Shown here one piece after another: positions 32,321 through 42,579 of a stretch of 64,000 nucleotides of DNA. The notes beneath the pieces were generated by a model that saw only the letters and a list, made by a program, of their open reading frames with translations, made no database searches and was not told the origin of the DNA. Every line of letters begins with the position of its first letter. Positions within the stretch are counted from its first letter, which is position 1. Both the position numbers and the translations under genes were made by a program. Source of the stretch: Clostridiales bacterium (GTDB taxonomy: Bacteria > Bacillota > Clostridia > Christensenellales > UBA1242); contig SVIC01000002.1 of NCBI GenBank assembly GCA_015055515.1, forward strand, positions 62,001 to 126,000, given 5' to 3'.

Positions 32321-32402
32321 ACCTATCTCCTTGTATACATAGTATTGTAATATATATTTAGGCATTTTACAAAGAAAATTACATTAATTTTCATTTTTGA
32401 AT

Positions 32403-32430
32403 AAAAAAAGAAACCGCAAGGTTTCTTCAC
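32403..32430 (-). terminator. Intercistronic terminator after paralog 1
   Basis: minus strand GAAGAAACC-TTGC-GGTTTCTTTTTTT. Confidence 0.8.
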
Positions 32431-32453
32431 GGTTATGCGATTTCTTTATATTA

Positions 32454-33011
32454 TTAGTTACTAGGTGTCTGTGTAACTTTTAATGTATAAGCACCAACCA
32501 AAGATGCTGCAATTGTTGGATCATTCTTTTCTGCATCAATAGATACAACAATTGTCAAATCTTTATTAGCACCTGGAGCAATTGTAACAGCCTCAGAAGT
32601 ATAAACAACAGTCATATTAGTAATAACTGTAGTATCTTTTTCCTCAAGAACTGCATCGATTGAAGAACCAGTAGCTGATGCATCATTCTTTACATTAAAT
32701 GTATAAGTGATAGTAAGATTAGCATCTGTAAACTCAAAATCAGCAAATGCAAACGCACCAGATGTTGCTGTTGCTGCATCGTCAGTTGCTTCGATTTGAA
32801 CTGAATCAGAATCTTCACCATTTACTTTAATACCATTATCTGCAGAAGCAGTAATTGTACAAGCAACGTTCTCAGCCTTATATGTAACCTTCATTGTATT
32901 AGCAACTGAAGCAGAGCCAGCAACCAATACAAGACCAATTGTTAGACCGATAACTGCAAGTACTAAAACGATACCAATAGCTGAAATAGCAATTTTTTGT
33001 TTTGAACTCAT
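32454..33011 (-). CDS. Putative secreted surface protein, paralog 1
   Basis: MSSKQKIAISAIGIVLVLAVIGLTIGLVLVAGSASVANTMKVTYKAENVACTITASAD. Confidence 0.7.
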   Translation of the reverse strand: MSSKQKIAISAIGIVLVLAVIGLTIGLVLVAGSASVANTMKVTYKAENVACTITASADNGIKVNGEDSDSVQIEATDDAATATSGAFAFADFEFTDANLTITYTFNVKNDASATGSSIDAVLEEKDTTVITNMTVVYTSEAVTIAPGANKDLTIVVSIDAEKNDPTIAASLVGAYTLKVTQTPSN

Positions 33012-33110
33012 TATTTTCTCCTTAATAAAATATATTTTATTTAATTTGATATAGTCTTGCTAATATACATCTTCCCCGTGAACGAAAGATTGTATTAGTA
33101 ACACCATAAA

Positions 33111-33169
33111 TAATTAGTTTAATCATTGTGGCATAACAATTATTGCTATTACAATTATTAAACTAATTA
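33111..33169. repeat. 13-bp perfect inverted repeat (taattagtttaat / attaaactaatta) upstream of the paralog cluster
   Basis: 33111-33123 and 33157-33169 exact reverse complements. Confidence 0.85.
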
Positions 33170-33224
33170 TAATATACAACATTGAGATAAAATCACCAAC
33201 TATTTTTATACAATTTTATATTTT

Positions 33225-33278
33225 TATAAAAAAAGAATAGCAGACAATTTGTATTATGATAATCGTTCACTATTCTTA
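33225..33278 (-). terminator. Terminator of the small basic protein gene
   Basis: minus strand AAGAATAG...CTATTCTTTTTTT. Confidence 0.7.
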
Positions 33279-33303
33279 TAACAAAAATGAAATTACGCCC
33301 TAA

Positions 33304-33465
33304 TTAGTTACAACTCTTAGTAGTTGTACTTCTTTTAGAACACTTTCTGCCTGTAGAGCAATCTTTCGCTGCTTCCACCTTACCAGCTCTAGATCTAGCA
33401 GATGTCGCACTACGCTTAGTAGCAGATGTCTTACTAGTCTCTGTTGCTTTACTAGTTCTAGCCAT
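33304..33465 (-). CDS. 53-aa Lys/Arg/Ser/Thr/Ala-rich basic protein
   Basis: MARTSKATETSKTSATKRSATSARSRAGKVEAAKDCSTGRKCSKRSTTTKSCN*; AGGAGGTG RBS, own terminator. Confidence 0.75.
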   Translation of the reverse strand: MARTSKATETSKTSATKRSATSARSRAGKVEAAKDCSTGRKCSKRSTTTKSCN

Positions 33466-33509
33466 AATTTCACCTCCTATGTATTAGGAACATATATCGT
33501 TCCTAATAG

Positions 33510-33538
33510 TATGATGTGGATATATAAGATAATTATAC
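33510..33538 (-). promoter_or_regulatory. Candidate forespore (SigF/SigG-type) promoter for the 53-aa gene
   Basis: minus strand GTATA (33538-33534) - 17 nt - CATCATA (33516-33510). Confidence 0.45.
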
Positions 33539-33556
33539 ATAAATGATACTAATAAT

Positions 33557-34330
33557 TTAAGTAAAATTCTTCTTTATAGCATCTATGGCTGTCTTCTCTA
33601 ATCTTGACACTTGTGCCTGAGATATACCAATATCTTCACTTACCTCTACCTGCGTTCTACCATGATAGTATCTTAGCATCAGTATCTCCTTCTGTCTAGG
33701 ATCTAAGTGTCTTAACGATTCCCTTAATGTCATATTCTCTAACCACTTCTCTTCACTGCTACTATCATCGCTTAGTTGATCCATCAATGCTATTGTGTCT
33801 TCGCCATCATCATACACTGCCTCACACAGCGATATTGGATCACTGATAGCCTCCATTGCCACAGCCACATCGCGAATGGGAAGATCAAGGTACTGAGCAA
33901 TGTCTGCACTACTAGGTTCATTGACCATATTTCTCGACAATTCTTCTCTTGCTTTTAATACCTTGTACGCAGTATCTCTCATACTACGACTAACACGAAT
34001 ACTATTGTTATCCCTTAGGTATCGCCTAATCTCACCTAATATCATTGGTACAGCATAGGTACTGAACTTCACATTCTGCGACATATCGAAGTTGTCTATT
34101 GCCTTCATTAGTCCCACACATCCCACTTGGAACACATCATCTGCCGAAGTAATTCTACTACGAAAACGTTGTACCACTGATAGTACCAGCCTCATATTAC
34201 AAATGGCAAATTGATCCCTAGCTTCAGCATCACCAGCCTTCAATCGCTCCATTAAGACTAGTTGCTCCGAGGCAGACAATTTCGGCAAATACGATGTATC
34301 CACACCTGTAATCTCTACAGTACTCTTCAT
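33557..34330 (-). CDS. sigG: RNA polymerase sporulation sigma factor SigG
   Basis: VEITGVDTSYLPKL, NMRLVLSVVQRF, FQVGCVGLMKAIDNFDMSQNVKFSTYAVPMILGEIRRYLRDNNSIRVSRSMRD. Confidence 0.9.
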   Translation of the reverse strand: MKSTVEITGVDTSYLPKLSASEQLVLMERLKAGDAEARDQFAICNMRLVLSVVQRFRSRITSADDVFQVGCVGLMKAIDNFDMSQNVKFSTYAVPMILGEIRRYLRDNNSIRVSRSMRDTAYKVLKAREELSRNMVNEPSSADIAQYLDLPIRDVAVAMEAISDPISLCEAVYDDGEDTIALMDQLSDDSSSEEKWLENMTLRESLRHLDPRQKEILMLRYYHGRTQVEVSEDIGISQAQVSRLEKTAIDAIKKNFT

Positions 34331-34457
34331 GACACCTCCTAATACTTGGTGTATACCATAGGATTGTCATAAATGGCACCTAATATTCTTAAACGCTGGA
34401 TATTCGACAAGATAAGTGGCAATAAGACAAAAAAACAGTACTAGATATGCTCTAGCA

Positions 34458-35330
34458 CTATTCCATTATACTATTTACATACTTATTGTCTTCTCTCCAA
34501 CCCTCTCTAACCTTGACAAAGAGTTCTAGCATAACCTTCTTATCTAATAATTTTTCAATCTCTTCTCTTGCCTTTATACCTATATTCTTTATCATAGAGC
34601 CGTTCTTGCCTATGATTATCTGCTTATGGCTTTGCTTCTCACATATAATATCCGCAGAGATCTTGGCCAATTTTGATTTTTCTTCATATGCCAATATCTC
34701 AACCGCAACGCCGTGAGGGATCTCATCGTGAAGTAACCACAACATCTTCTCTCTTATCAGTTCCGCCACCATGAACTTAATAGATTTGTCAGTATATATA
34801 TCTTCATCGAACATAGCATCGCCTTCTGGGATATATGTCTTAATCTTGTCTAAGAGTACATCTACATTCTTATTCTTGAATACAGATATAGGAATAATAT
34901 CTTTAATATACTGCAACTCATTAAATGGCATCAATTGTGGGTACAACTTATCAAAAGATGAATCATCTATCTTGCTAATAACTAAGATTGCATTAGTATT
35001 TCTATTATCATATTTCTTAACAAAATCTACATCTTCTTGCCTAATCCTCTTGCTACCATCAATTACTATTATTATCAGATCTACCGATTTCTTTGCCTCA
35101 CTAATGTCTTTCGCCATATACTCATCTAATTTATTCTTAGCAGTATGAATACCCGGAGTATCCACTAGTACTATCTGATAATCGGGAATATTAAGTATTC
35201 CTAGTATCTTATTTCTAGTAGTCTGTGGCTTAGGTGACACTATTGCTACTTTCTCTCCCACAAGTGCATTAATGAGTGTGCTCTTGCCAGCGTTTGGCTT
35301 TCCTATAATTGTAACAAATCCTGAATGCAT
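34458..35330 (-). CDS. era: GTPase Era
   Basis: IGKPNAGKSTLINAL, VDTPGIHTAKNKL, KH domain GKNGSMIKNIGIKAREEIE. Confidence 0.95.
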   Translation of the reverse strand: MHSGFVTIIGKPNAGKSTLINALVGEKVAIVSPKPQTTRNKILGILNIPDYQIVLVDTPGIHTAKNKLDEYMAKDISEAKKSVDLIIIVIDGSKRIRQEDVDFVKKYDNRNTNAILVISKIDDSSFDKLYPQLMPFNELQYIKDIIPISVFKNKNVDVLLDKIKTYIPEGDAMFDEDIYTDKSIKFMVAELIREKMLWLLHDEIPHGVAVEILAYEEKSKLAKISADIICEKQSHKQIIIGKNGSMIKNIGIKAREEIEKLLDKKVMLELFVKVREGWREDNKYVNSIME

Positions 35331-35849
35331 TTATTTCTCCTTCGTTGTTATATTGCATTTCGCTAATATTTTCTCTTCCATCTCTCGCATTAATTTCTTA
35401 TCTTCATCTATCATGTGATCATAACCCAGCAAATGAAGCAGTGCGTGTATGGCTAGATACGAGACTTCTCTTTCTCTACCAGTACCATATTCCTCCGCCT
35501 GCTCAAAACACACAGGCAAGCACAAGAACACATCACCTAGAAATATATGTCCATTGGTCTCATCCACATCTAAGATATAATTTGTCTTAGTAATACTATC
35601 TGGCGGAATAATATTACCACTACCTCCTCCAGAATATATTAGCATTGGAAAAGACAACACATCGGTCACTCTATCCACTTGCCTATACTCATTATTTATC
35701 TGACGTATTCTCTTCTTAGATACAAAGGATATATTTACCATTAATTCCTTACAAGCAGGATTTAACACATCTAATGCAACATTATATGCCTTCTCTATAT
35801 ATTTCTTATATCTATTAGAAAATAATCTTTTGTTGAAATTTATAATCAT
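35331..35849 (-). CDS. ybeY: rRNA maturation endoribonuclease YbeY
   Basis: NNEYRQVDRVTDVLSFP, HALLHLLGYDHMID. Confidence 0.94.
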   Translation of the reverse strand: MIINFNKRLFSNRYKKYIEKAYNVALDVLNPACKELMVNISFVSKKRIRQINNEYRQVDRVTDVLSFPMLIYSGGGSGNIIPPDSITKTNYILDVDETNGHIFLGDVFLCLPVCFEQAEEYGTGREREVSYLAIHALLHLLGYDHMIDEDKKLMREMEEKILAKCNITTKEK

Positions 35850-35859
35850 ATACTACCTT

Positions 35860-36981
35860 CTATATATTGATGTCTTTGATACACTCTAGATACACATTGA
35901 TGATATATCTATCATCTAATTCTACTATATCTACTATCTCATCTACCATAGTCTCTGTATCATCCATATCATTATACACCATAGAGATTAGGTTAGCAAT
36001 AATTTTTTCCTTGCATTTATTAAAATCATTTTGGACAACTTTCTCTTCGGTCTCATAATATACAGTCTCTGTATATCTAATAGGAAGGATAAAACTACTG
36101 ACAACGACATCTCTGGTATATACATCATATGTCTCGTACGCAGTCTGCACATCCTTGGTGTACACAGCCCTGTCTCCAAGATAATATGTATAGCTGGCGG
36201 TGCTTTTGCCAGTTCTAGTATATATTATTTCTTCCTTATAACATTCATCTGTTGCCGTATGCCAAATAGTTGCAGATATATATCCCTTAGGAGCAACAAG
36301 ATGTAATACGCCATCTTCGTCTGTATATTCATCGGGATATATTAGAACATCACCCTTCTTTACTATTTTGCCAACACTAATATTACTTATACCCGAATAT
36401 ACTCTATAATCATTTATTACCATATTATATGGTGATATATAACATGAGATATCTTCCTCTACGCTAGAGGACTCTTCTTTTATATTTACCAATAACGTAG
36501 TACCTATAGACTGTATGCTCACCATGCTTACGCCATCTACGGCTTTTAATATATAATCCTCTAATCCTTTCTTATCATAAGTATTAATCTTACCTATCGA
36601 TATACCATAGTCTGATATTGCATTCAATACATCCAGCCTATTAATACTCTCTATACCAACTATATTAATATGTAGTGTAAAGGCACTAGCTATAGCATAT
36701 AGTGTAATTGATATTATTATACCTATTAATATACCCACTCTATGTATCATAGACACAAATGCACTTATAATACCGTATCTGCCTATATATTCTATTCTTG
36801 CTGTACGAAATTCTTCTTCTAGTCTATGTATATCTCTATCATTAATAGTAAGGTATACCTTGTTATACGCCTCTCTTACTATATTGTATATAGAGACATT
36901 AGCATCGGTTAAGTTATTAATACTTCTCTCTATATTCAGGCCTTCTATACAGACTCGCCGATAGTTATTCCATCTTCTCAT
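35860..36981 (-). CDS. yqfD: Sporulation protein YqfD
   Basis: YqfD-like architecture (N-terminal FoLD-like region then TM, YISATIWHT / KGDVLI), adjacent to yqfC-like gene and ybeY. Confidence 0.8.
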   Translation of the reverse strand: MRRWNNYRRVCIEGLNIERSINNLTDANVSIYNIVREAYNKVYLTINDRDIHRLEEEFRTARIEYIGRYGIISAFVSMIHRVGILIGIIISITLYAIASAFTLHINIVGIESINRLDVLNAISDYGISIGKINTYDKKGLEDYILKAVDGVSMVSIQSIGTTLLVNIKEESSSVEEDISCYISPYNMVINDYRVYSGISNISVGKIVKKGDVLIYPDEYTDEDGVLHLVAPKGYISATIWHTATDECYKEEIIYTRTGKSTASYTYYLGDRAVYTKDVQTAYETYDVYTRDVVVSSFILPIRYTETVYYETEEKVVQNDFNKCKEKIIANLISMVYNDMDDTETMVDEIVDIVELDDRYIINVYLECIKDINI

Positions 36982-37258
36982 ACTCTCTTAACGCTCCTGC
37001 ATAGTATATATGCACTATATTACCGGATAAAGATATATCAGATTTTGATAGTTGTCTTATAGATAGTTCTCTTCCCTCAACAACTAGTTCATCATTGCTA
37101 AGCTTTAACACAATACGATCCTTGCTATATGTCAATATCTTCTTATAATTATTTATGACAATTGCTTTGCCACCTATAGCAGTGAAAGATGTTACCTTAT
37201 TAATATCATCTATAGGCAGGGTAGCAGAACTTATTATCTCTCCTATATAGTCCAACAT
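36965..37258 (-). CDS. yqfC: YqfC family sporulation protein
   Basis: 97 aa, IGGKAIVINNYKKILTYSKDRIVLKLSNDELVVEG; overlaps yqfD start. Confidence 0.8.
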   Translation of the reverse strand: MLDYIGEIISSATLPIDDINKVTSFTAIGGKAIVINNYKKILTYSKDRIVLKLSNDELVVEGRELSIRQLSKSDISLSGNIVHIYYAGALREYEKME

Positions 37259-37385
37259 AATACACTACACCTTATATTTAATCTATAAATATGTATATGA
37301 CAATCGTTAAAAATATATAACCCTACTTCTATGTATTAAAAAAAGAAGCGATCCTCTAAACCACTTCTTTACTACTTATAATAGA

Positions 37386-39092
37386 TTACATCACAAGGTC
37401 ACTTGTAGCATCAGCATATATAGGTGCTACAACTTCTCCGTTCAGCTTCTTTGCATTCTCTCTAATTATCTTGGCAATTGCCTCATGCGTGTCTGTCCAT
37501 ACAAAATATTTCTCTACATAAGATTTTGCCATGTCAATGTCTTTGTCTATCTGCAATCTTACTACTTCACTTAGCATCACTCTTGCACAGTCTATTGCCT
37601 TATCGAAATCAAATAGCAATTTACCATCTTTATATATAATAGCGCCTTCTTGTAGCATTCTATTCGTAATCATTACACTCCTTACTCTATGTGCTTGCGA
37701 CATAAGAGGCTTTACCTTTAGAAAGCTAGAGTACAATTCAGTTACAATGATTTGTTTGGTCTGATCGGAGGTAAATGCTCCAGCAGCCTCATACTCTCTT
37801 AAGAACGCATACATTCCCATATCTGCCTTATATTCTTCTAACAAGCTTGAATATTCGCCTAATGCTTTGCCACTAACGGGTCCAAGAGAATGTGTATTCT
37901 CATGCTCGATTGTAGCCCAATGGCCAGCCTCTAGATTATAATAAGGTAGATAATCCTCATGTATTAACATCTTATATAGTTCGCTAGACTTGGTTGTTCG
38001 AACTTGCCTATGATATACGTTCCTATTACCTCCACCTAATTTTAGCGCCAACTTGTCAGAGTTCGGCAAATTCTCGGCTAGTGTTATTCCTGCTCTATAA
38101 GCACCGGTATCGCCCGTCATAGCAACAAGGTCTACATCCACAGCAATCTGAGATGAACTCTTTACGCTTTGTCCAGATTTGGAGTACTCTCCTATATATG
38201 GCATAAGCGGTCCAGATATATCGTTAAGAGTAGATAGAGTATCCAATAACTTAGTACCCTCAGTATTAACGATACCTACTCTTGCCCCTAGACTATCTTT
38301 TGCATTTACCTCTATATTAGCATTACGCAATCTTGCCATAAGAGGCTTATTGGCAAATAATGATGTTGTTAATTCATCATCGTAGCACTCTCTAGTGATT
38401 GTGAATTCTATCTTACTATCTTTTAGTTTTGCCCAAGCAATATCCGCTTTTGCATCTAACATAGGATCGGCAACACGCAATGCCTTAGCTTGCAATGACA
38501 AATAACTAGCAAAATCCTTGTCATCACTTAACTTACTAGCTTTATCCAACTCATCGGCACAACTAGTGAATTCGTCATGGAAATAGTCTACATAATCTAT
38601 TGCCCTGAATATATCACCATCATACTCTACTACAGATCTTGATGATAAGACTTTCTTTAATTCCTCTATCATACCATTATCTAACATTCTAGATATTACA
38701 TTATGGAAATCCTCTATGGACATGTCGAAATGATAATAATTCTTGCCTTTATTATCTGATATTCCTTTTGCAAGATTAATCATATTGCCATTAGTATCCA
38801 GAGAATTAATACTCTTCTGGGCTCTTAATAACCTAAATACATTCTTGGAATACTCATCATCCTTATTCGACACATAGTGATAGAAATCAATATTGTGTGC
38901 ATTTTGCAAACTATACTCTATCTTCTCTATCCAGAATCCCGCTCTACATAGATGATATATAACTTGCTTATCACTATCAGATAGATTAACATATTCTGGT
39001 GAATTGTAATCCAATAAATGAATACTGGTCAAATATTCTTTGTCTGTACGCTTTAACGCTTCTTCTTCTGATATATTATATATATAATCCAT
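37386..39092 (-). CDS. M49-like (dipeptidyl-peptidase III-related) zinc metallopeptidase
   Basis: HENTHSLGPVSGKALGEYSSLLEEYKADMG: HExxH plus EExxAD second zinc motif. Confidence 0.75.
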   Translation of the reverse strand: MDYIYNISEEEALKRTDKEYLTSIHLLDYNSPEYVNLSDSDKQVIYHLCRAGFWIEKIEYSLQNAHNIDFYHYVSNKDDEYSKNVFRLLRAQKSINSLDTNGNMINLAKGISDNKGKNYYHFDMSIEDFHNVISRMLDNGMIEELKKVLSSRSVVEYDGDIFRAIDYVDYFHDEFTSCADELDKASKLSDDKDFASYLSLQAKALRVADPMLDAKADIAWAKLKDSKIEFTITRECYDDELTTSLFANKPLMARLRNANIEVNAKDSLGARVGIVNTEGTKLLDTLSTLNDISGPLMPYIGEYSKSGQSVKSSSQIAVDVDLVAMTGDTGAYRAGITLAENLPNSDKLALKLGGGNRNVYHRQVRTTKSSELYKMLIHEDYLPYYNLEAGHWATIEHENTHSLGPVSGKALGEYSSLLEEYKADMGMYAFLREYEAAGAFTSDQTKQIIVTELYSSFLKVKPLMSQAHRVRSVMITNRMLQEGAIIYKDGKLLFDFDKAIDCARVMLSEVVRLQIDKDIDMAKSYVEKYFVWTDTHEAIAKIIRENAKKLNGEVVAPIYADATSDLVM

Positions 39093-39100
39093 TTTATCTC

Positions 39101-40366
39101 CTATACTGCTTTATCTTTTGGAGTATCTAACGCCTCTCTTATAAGCATTGCTTCTTCTTTGCCTGCAATAACACCCTTGTCTATTACAATCTTCTTTATA
39201 CTCTTATCACTAGGTGTCAAGAACATAAGATCCAACATACAAGACTCTAGTATGGTCCTAAGTCCTCGAGCACCAGTCTTTAGTCTAATACTCTTATCCG
39301 CAACAGCACTAACTGCATCTTCGGTCAATTCTAATTCCACGCCATCTAGGCCAAACATTGTCTTATATTGCTTAATAATAGCATTCTTTGGCTCTACCAT
39401 TATCTTAATAAGAGCATTCTTGTCTAACTCATTTAATCCCACCACTATAGGTAATCTTCCTACAAATTCTGGTATAAGACCGAATTTGATTAAATCTTGT
39501 GGTTGGATTTGACTAATTAACTCCGACATAGGAACAGCCTTCTCTTCCTCTATATTTGAGTTAAACCCAAGAGATGATGTGCTAGTACGCTTCTCTATAA
39601 TCTTGTCAAGACCTACAAATGCACCGCCACAAATGAACAATATATTACTTGTATCTATTTGTAGTAATTCCTGATGAGGATGCTTTCTACCACCCTGAGG
39701 AGGAACAGACGCTATTGTACTCTCTATAATCTTAAGTAGTGCTTGCTGTACACCTTCGCCACTTACATCTCTAGTTATACTACGGTTTTCACTCTTTCTA
39801 GTAATTTTATCTATCTCATCTATATATATGATGCCACGCTCTGCCTTTTTGATATCATTGTCTGCGTTTTGGATTAATTTAAGCAATATATTCTCTACAT
39901 CTTCACCTACATATCCTGCCTCGGTTAATGTTGTTGCATCCGCTGTAGCAAATGGCACCTTTAGTATCTTTGCCAGAGTTCTAGCCAGCATTGTCTTACC
40001 TGTACCCGTTGGACCTATTAATAGTACATTGCTTTTTTCCAGATCTAGTTCCATGCCATCATTTTGCTTTGCTTCTATATTATAATTGATACGCTTATAA
40101 TGATTGTATACTGCTACACTCAAGACCTTCTTTGCATCATCTTGACCTATTATATATTCATCTAACCTTTGCTTTATTTCCTCGGGAGTTGGAAGATCTA
40201 TCTTATCCAATTCTGAAGATTTAATATCATCCTTTAACATCTCTTTACATATATTTACGCATTCTTCGCATATATAACTATTGCCATCTGGACTAGAGAT
40301 AAGCTTCTTAGTTTCGGCTTGTGTCCTGCCACAGAATGAACAAATCATATCTATTCTATCGGTCAT
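39101..40366 (-). CDS. clpX: ATP-dependent Clp protease ATP-binding subunit ClpX
   Basis: Zinc finger CSFCGRTQ...[23 protein letters not shown]. Confidence 0.96.
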   Translation of the reverse strand: MTDRIDMICSFCGRTQAETKKLISSPDGNSYICEECVNICKEMLKDDIKSSELDKIDLPTPEEIKQRLDEYIIGQDDAKKVLSVAVYNHYKRINYNIEAKQNDGMELDLEKSNVLLIGPTGTGKTMLARTLAKILKVPFATADATTLTEAGYVGEDVENILLKLIQNADNDIKKAERGIIYIDEIDKITRKSENRSITRDVSGEGVQQALLKIIESTIASVPPQGGRKHPHQELLQIDTSNILFICGGAFVGLDKIIEKRTSTSSLGFNSNIEEEKAVPMSELISQIQPQDLIKFGLIPEFVGRLPIVVGLNELDKNALIKIMVEPKNAIIKQYKTMFGLDGVELELTEDAVSAVADKSIRLKTGARGLRTILESCMLDLMFLTPSDKSIKKIVIDKGVIAGKEEAMLIREALDTPKDKAV

Positions 40367-40558
40367 GTTATTCTCCTAGTATTTGTTATAATCTAATTAT
40401 ACGATATTTCTATATATTATATACGAGATAAGTGTAAACAAATTGGCGGATTTTGCAAAATCAATTTCATACTTTTTATTAAATTTATTCATTTTCTCAT
40501 ATATAATCACTATATTGATACAAAAAATGCACCCATAATGTAGGATGCATTCCTTTTT

Positions 40559-41158
40559 TTATTTTTTCTTAGATCTTGGCTCTATAACCTTGTCTACCAG
40601 TCCATAGTCCAGTGCTTCATTGGCAGTCATGAAATAATCTCTATCCATATCCACATCTAATTGAGAGACTGTTTTTCCAGTATTTTGTGCCATAATATCT
40701 ATTAATTTATCTTTTGTTCTCTTGATATGATTAGCTGTGATAATAATATCTGATGCCTGACCTTGTGCACCACCTAATGGCTGATGTATCATAACTTCAC
40801 CATTTGGCAGACAGAATCTCTTGCCTTTTGTTCCGCCAGACAATAGCACCGCACCCATAGATGCTGCTAGTCCTACACATATAGTAGATACATCACACTT
40901 AATATATTGCATAGTGTCATATATTGCTAGTCCTGCAGATACGCTACCGCCAGGACTATTGATATACAAGCAAATATCTTTATTAGGATTCTTAGCCTCT
41001 AGGTATATTAATTGTGCCACTATTGTATTTGCCACTGAATCATTAATCTCACCAGTTAAGAATATTATTCTATCTTCTAAAAGCCTACTGTATATATCAT
41101 AACTTCTCTCTCCAGAACTGGTCTGGTCTACTACCATAGGTATTAGCATTGAATCCAC
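40559..41158 (-). CDS. clpP: ATP-dependent Clp protease proteolytic subunit ClpP
   Basis: [50 protein letters not shown]. Confidence 0.96.
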   Translation of the reverse strand: MDSMLIPMVVDQTSSGERSYDIYSRLLEDRIIFLTGEINDSVANTIVAQLIYLEAKNPNKDICLYINSPGGSVSAGLAIYDTMQYIKCDVSTICVGLAASMGAVLLSGGTKGKRFCLPNGEVMIHQPLGGAQGQASDIIITANHIKRTKDKLIDIMAQNTGKTVSQLDVDMDRDYFMTANEALDYGLVDKVIEPRSKKK

Positions 41159-41205
41159 CTCATTTTTTAGTCGTATATTTCATTATGTGTCAATTTTTAG
41201 TTAAA

Positions 41206-42489
41206 TTATGCGTTCTTTTCTAGCAAAAAATTAACAAGTTTGTTGAATAAGATATCATTCTTGATATATGAAATTCTCTCATCAGAGATGCTTGCCTTCA
41301 TATCCTTGATAGTCTTGCCTGTCTTAGATGCCATCTCTTTAATCTTAGCATCTACATCTTCTTTTGTAACATCTAGCTTCTCTAACTTAATAATTTCTTG
41401 TAATGCTAGTCTTACCTTAACAGATTTCTCAGCTTGACCTCTTTGTGCCTTTCTAATATCCTCAATTGAAGAATTAGTATATTTCAAATAATCGTCCATC
41501 TTGATGCCTTGATACATTAATTGGTTAGACATGTCCTTAATTATTTCGTCCAATTCGCTCTCAATCATACACTCAGGAATTGCAACTTCCATATTTTTGA
41601 CAATTTCATCTATGATTTTATTTTCTTTCTCAATTTTTGCATCGGCTTCTGCTTTTTTCTCTAATTTAGCCTTGATATCAGCCTTATAGTCTGCTAGAGT
41701 CTCGAACTCACTAACATTGCTAGCAAATTCATCATTGATCTCTGGGTACTCTTTAGTCTTAATAGCATTGACCTTGCACTTGAATTCTGCTGGTTTACCA
41801 GCCAAATTCTCTGCATGATATTCTGCTGGGAATGTAACCTTTACAACTCTCTCTTCGCCTACTTTTGCACCAATTAATTGATCTTCGAATGTATCAATAA
41901 AGCTATGGCTACCAATAGTTAGATCAAAGCCAGTTGCAGTGCCACCCTCAAACAGTTTGCCATCTACGCTTCCTTCGAAATCAATATTGGCAATGTCTCC
42001 ACTCTCAATGGTAGCATCCTCTGCCTTCTCTACTAGTCTAGATTGTTGCTCTTTTACTCTATCAATCTCTGCATTAACTTCTTTCGCAGTGATTTTCTTA
42101 GCCTCTACCTTGATATCTAGTCCTGTATATTTAGCGATCTTTACCTCTGGCTTAACTGGGATTTCTGCTACAATTACGATACCCTTATCATCCAAAGCCT
42201 TTACAGATAGAGTTGGCGCATCTACTGGCTCAATATCCTTCTCTTTAGTAAGGATTGTCATATAGTTCTTATAAAATCCCTCTCCTATAGCATCCTCATA
42301 GAATACTTCAAAGCCGTATGCCTTTTCAATGACCTTTCTTGGTGCTTTGCCCTTTCTAAAACCTTCTACTGGATACTTACCCTTGTTTTTGTTATAAGAT
42401 GCTTCTACTTCTGCTTCCCACTCTACGTTAGTTAAAGTCATCTCTATTTCAATATTTTTGTTCTCTAATTTCTTAATTGTGTATTTCAT
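41206..42489 (-). CDS. tig: Trigger factor
   Basis: VEGFRKGKAPRKVIEK, FEGSVDGKLFEGGTATGFDLTIGS FKBP domain. Confidence 0.94.
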   Translation of the reverse strand: MKYTIKKLENKNIEIEMTLTNVEWEAEVEASYNKNKGKYPVEGFRKGKAPRKVIEKAYGFEVFYEDAIGEGFYKNYMTILTKEKDIEPVDAPTLSVKALDDKGIVIVAEIPVKPEVKIAKYTGLDIKVEAKKITAKEVNAEIDRVKEQQSRLVEKAEDATIESGDIANIDFEGSVDGKLFEGGTATGFDLTIGSHSFIDTFEDQLIGAKVGEERVVKVTFPAEYHAENLAGKPAEFKCKVNAIKTKEYPEINDEFASNVSEFETLADYKADIKAKLEKKAEADAKIEKENKIIDEIVKNMEVAIPECMIESELDEIIKDMSNQLMYQGIKMDDYLKYTNSSIEDIRKAQRGQAEKSVKVRLALQEIIKLEKLDVTKEDVDAKIKEMASKTGKTIKDMKASISDERISYIKNDILFNKLVNFLLEKNA

Positions 42490-42579
42490 TATTTACTCCT
42501 TATATTGTCATACGACGGGATTATATCACAAAAAAAATATATTTGCAATTGTTTATGTCGCAAATATATTTATAAAATG

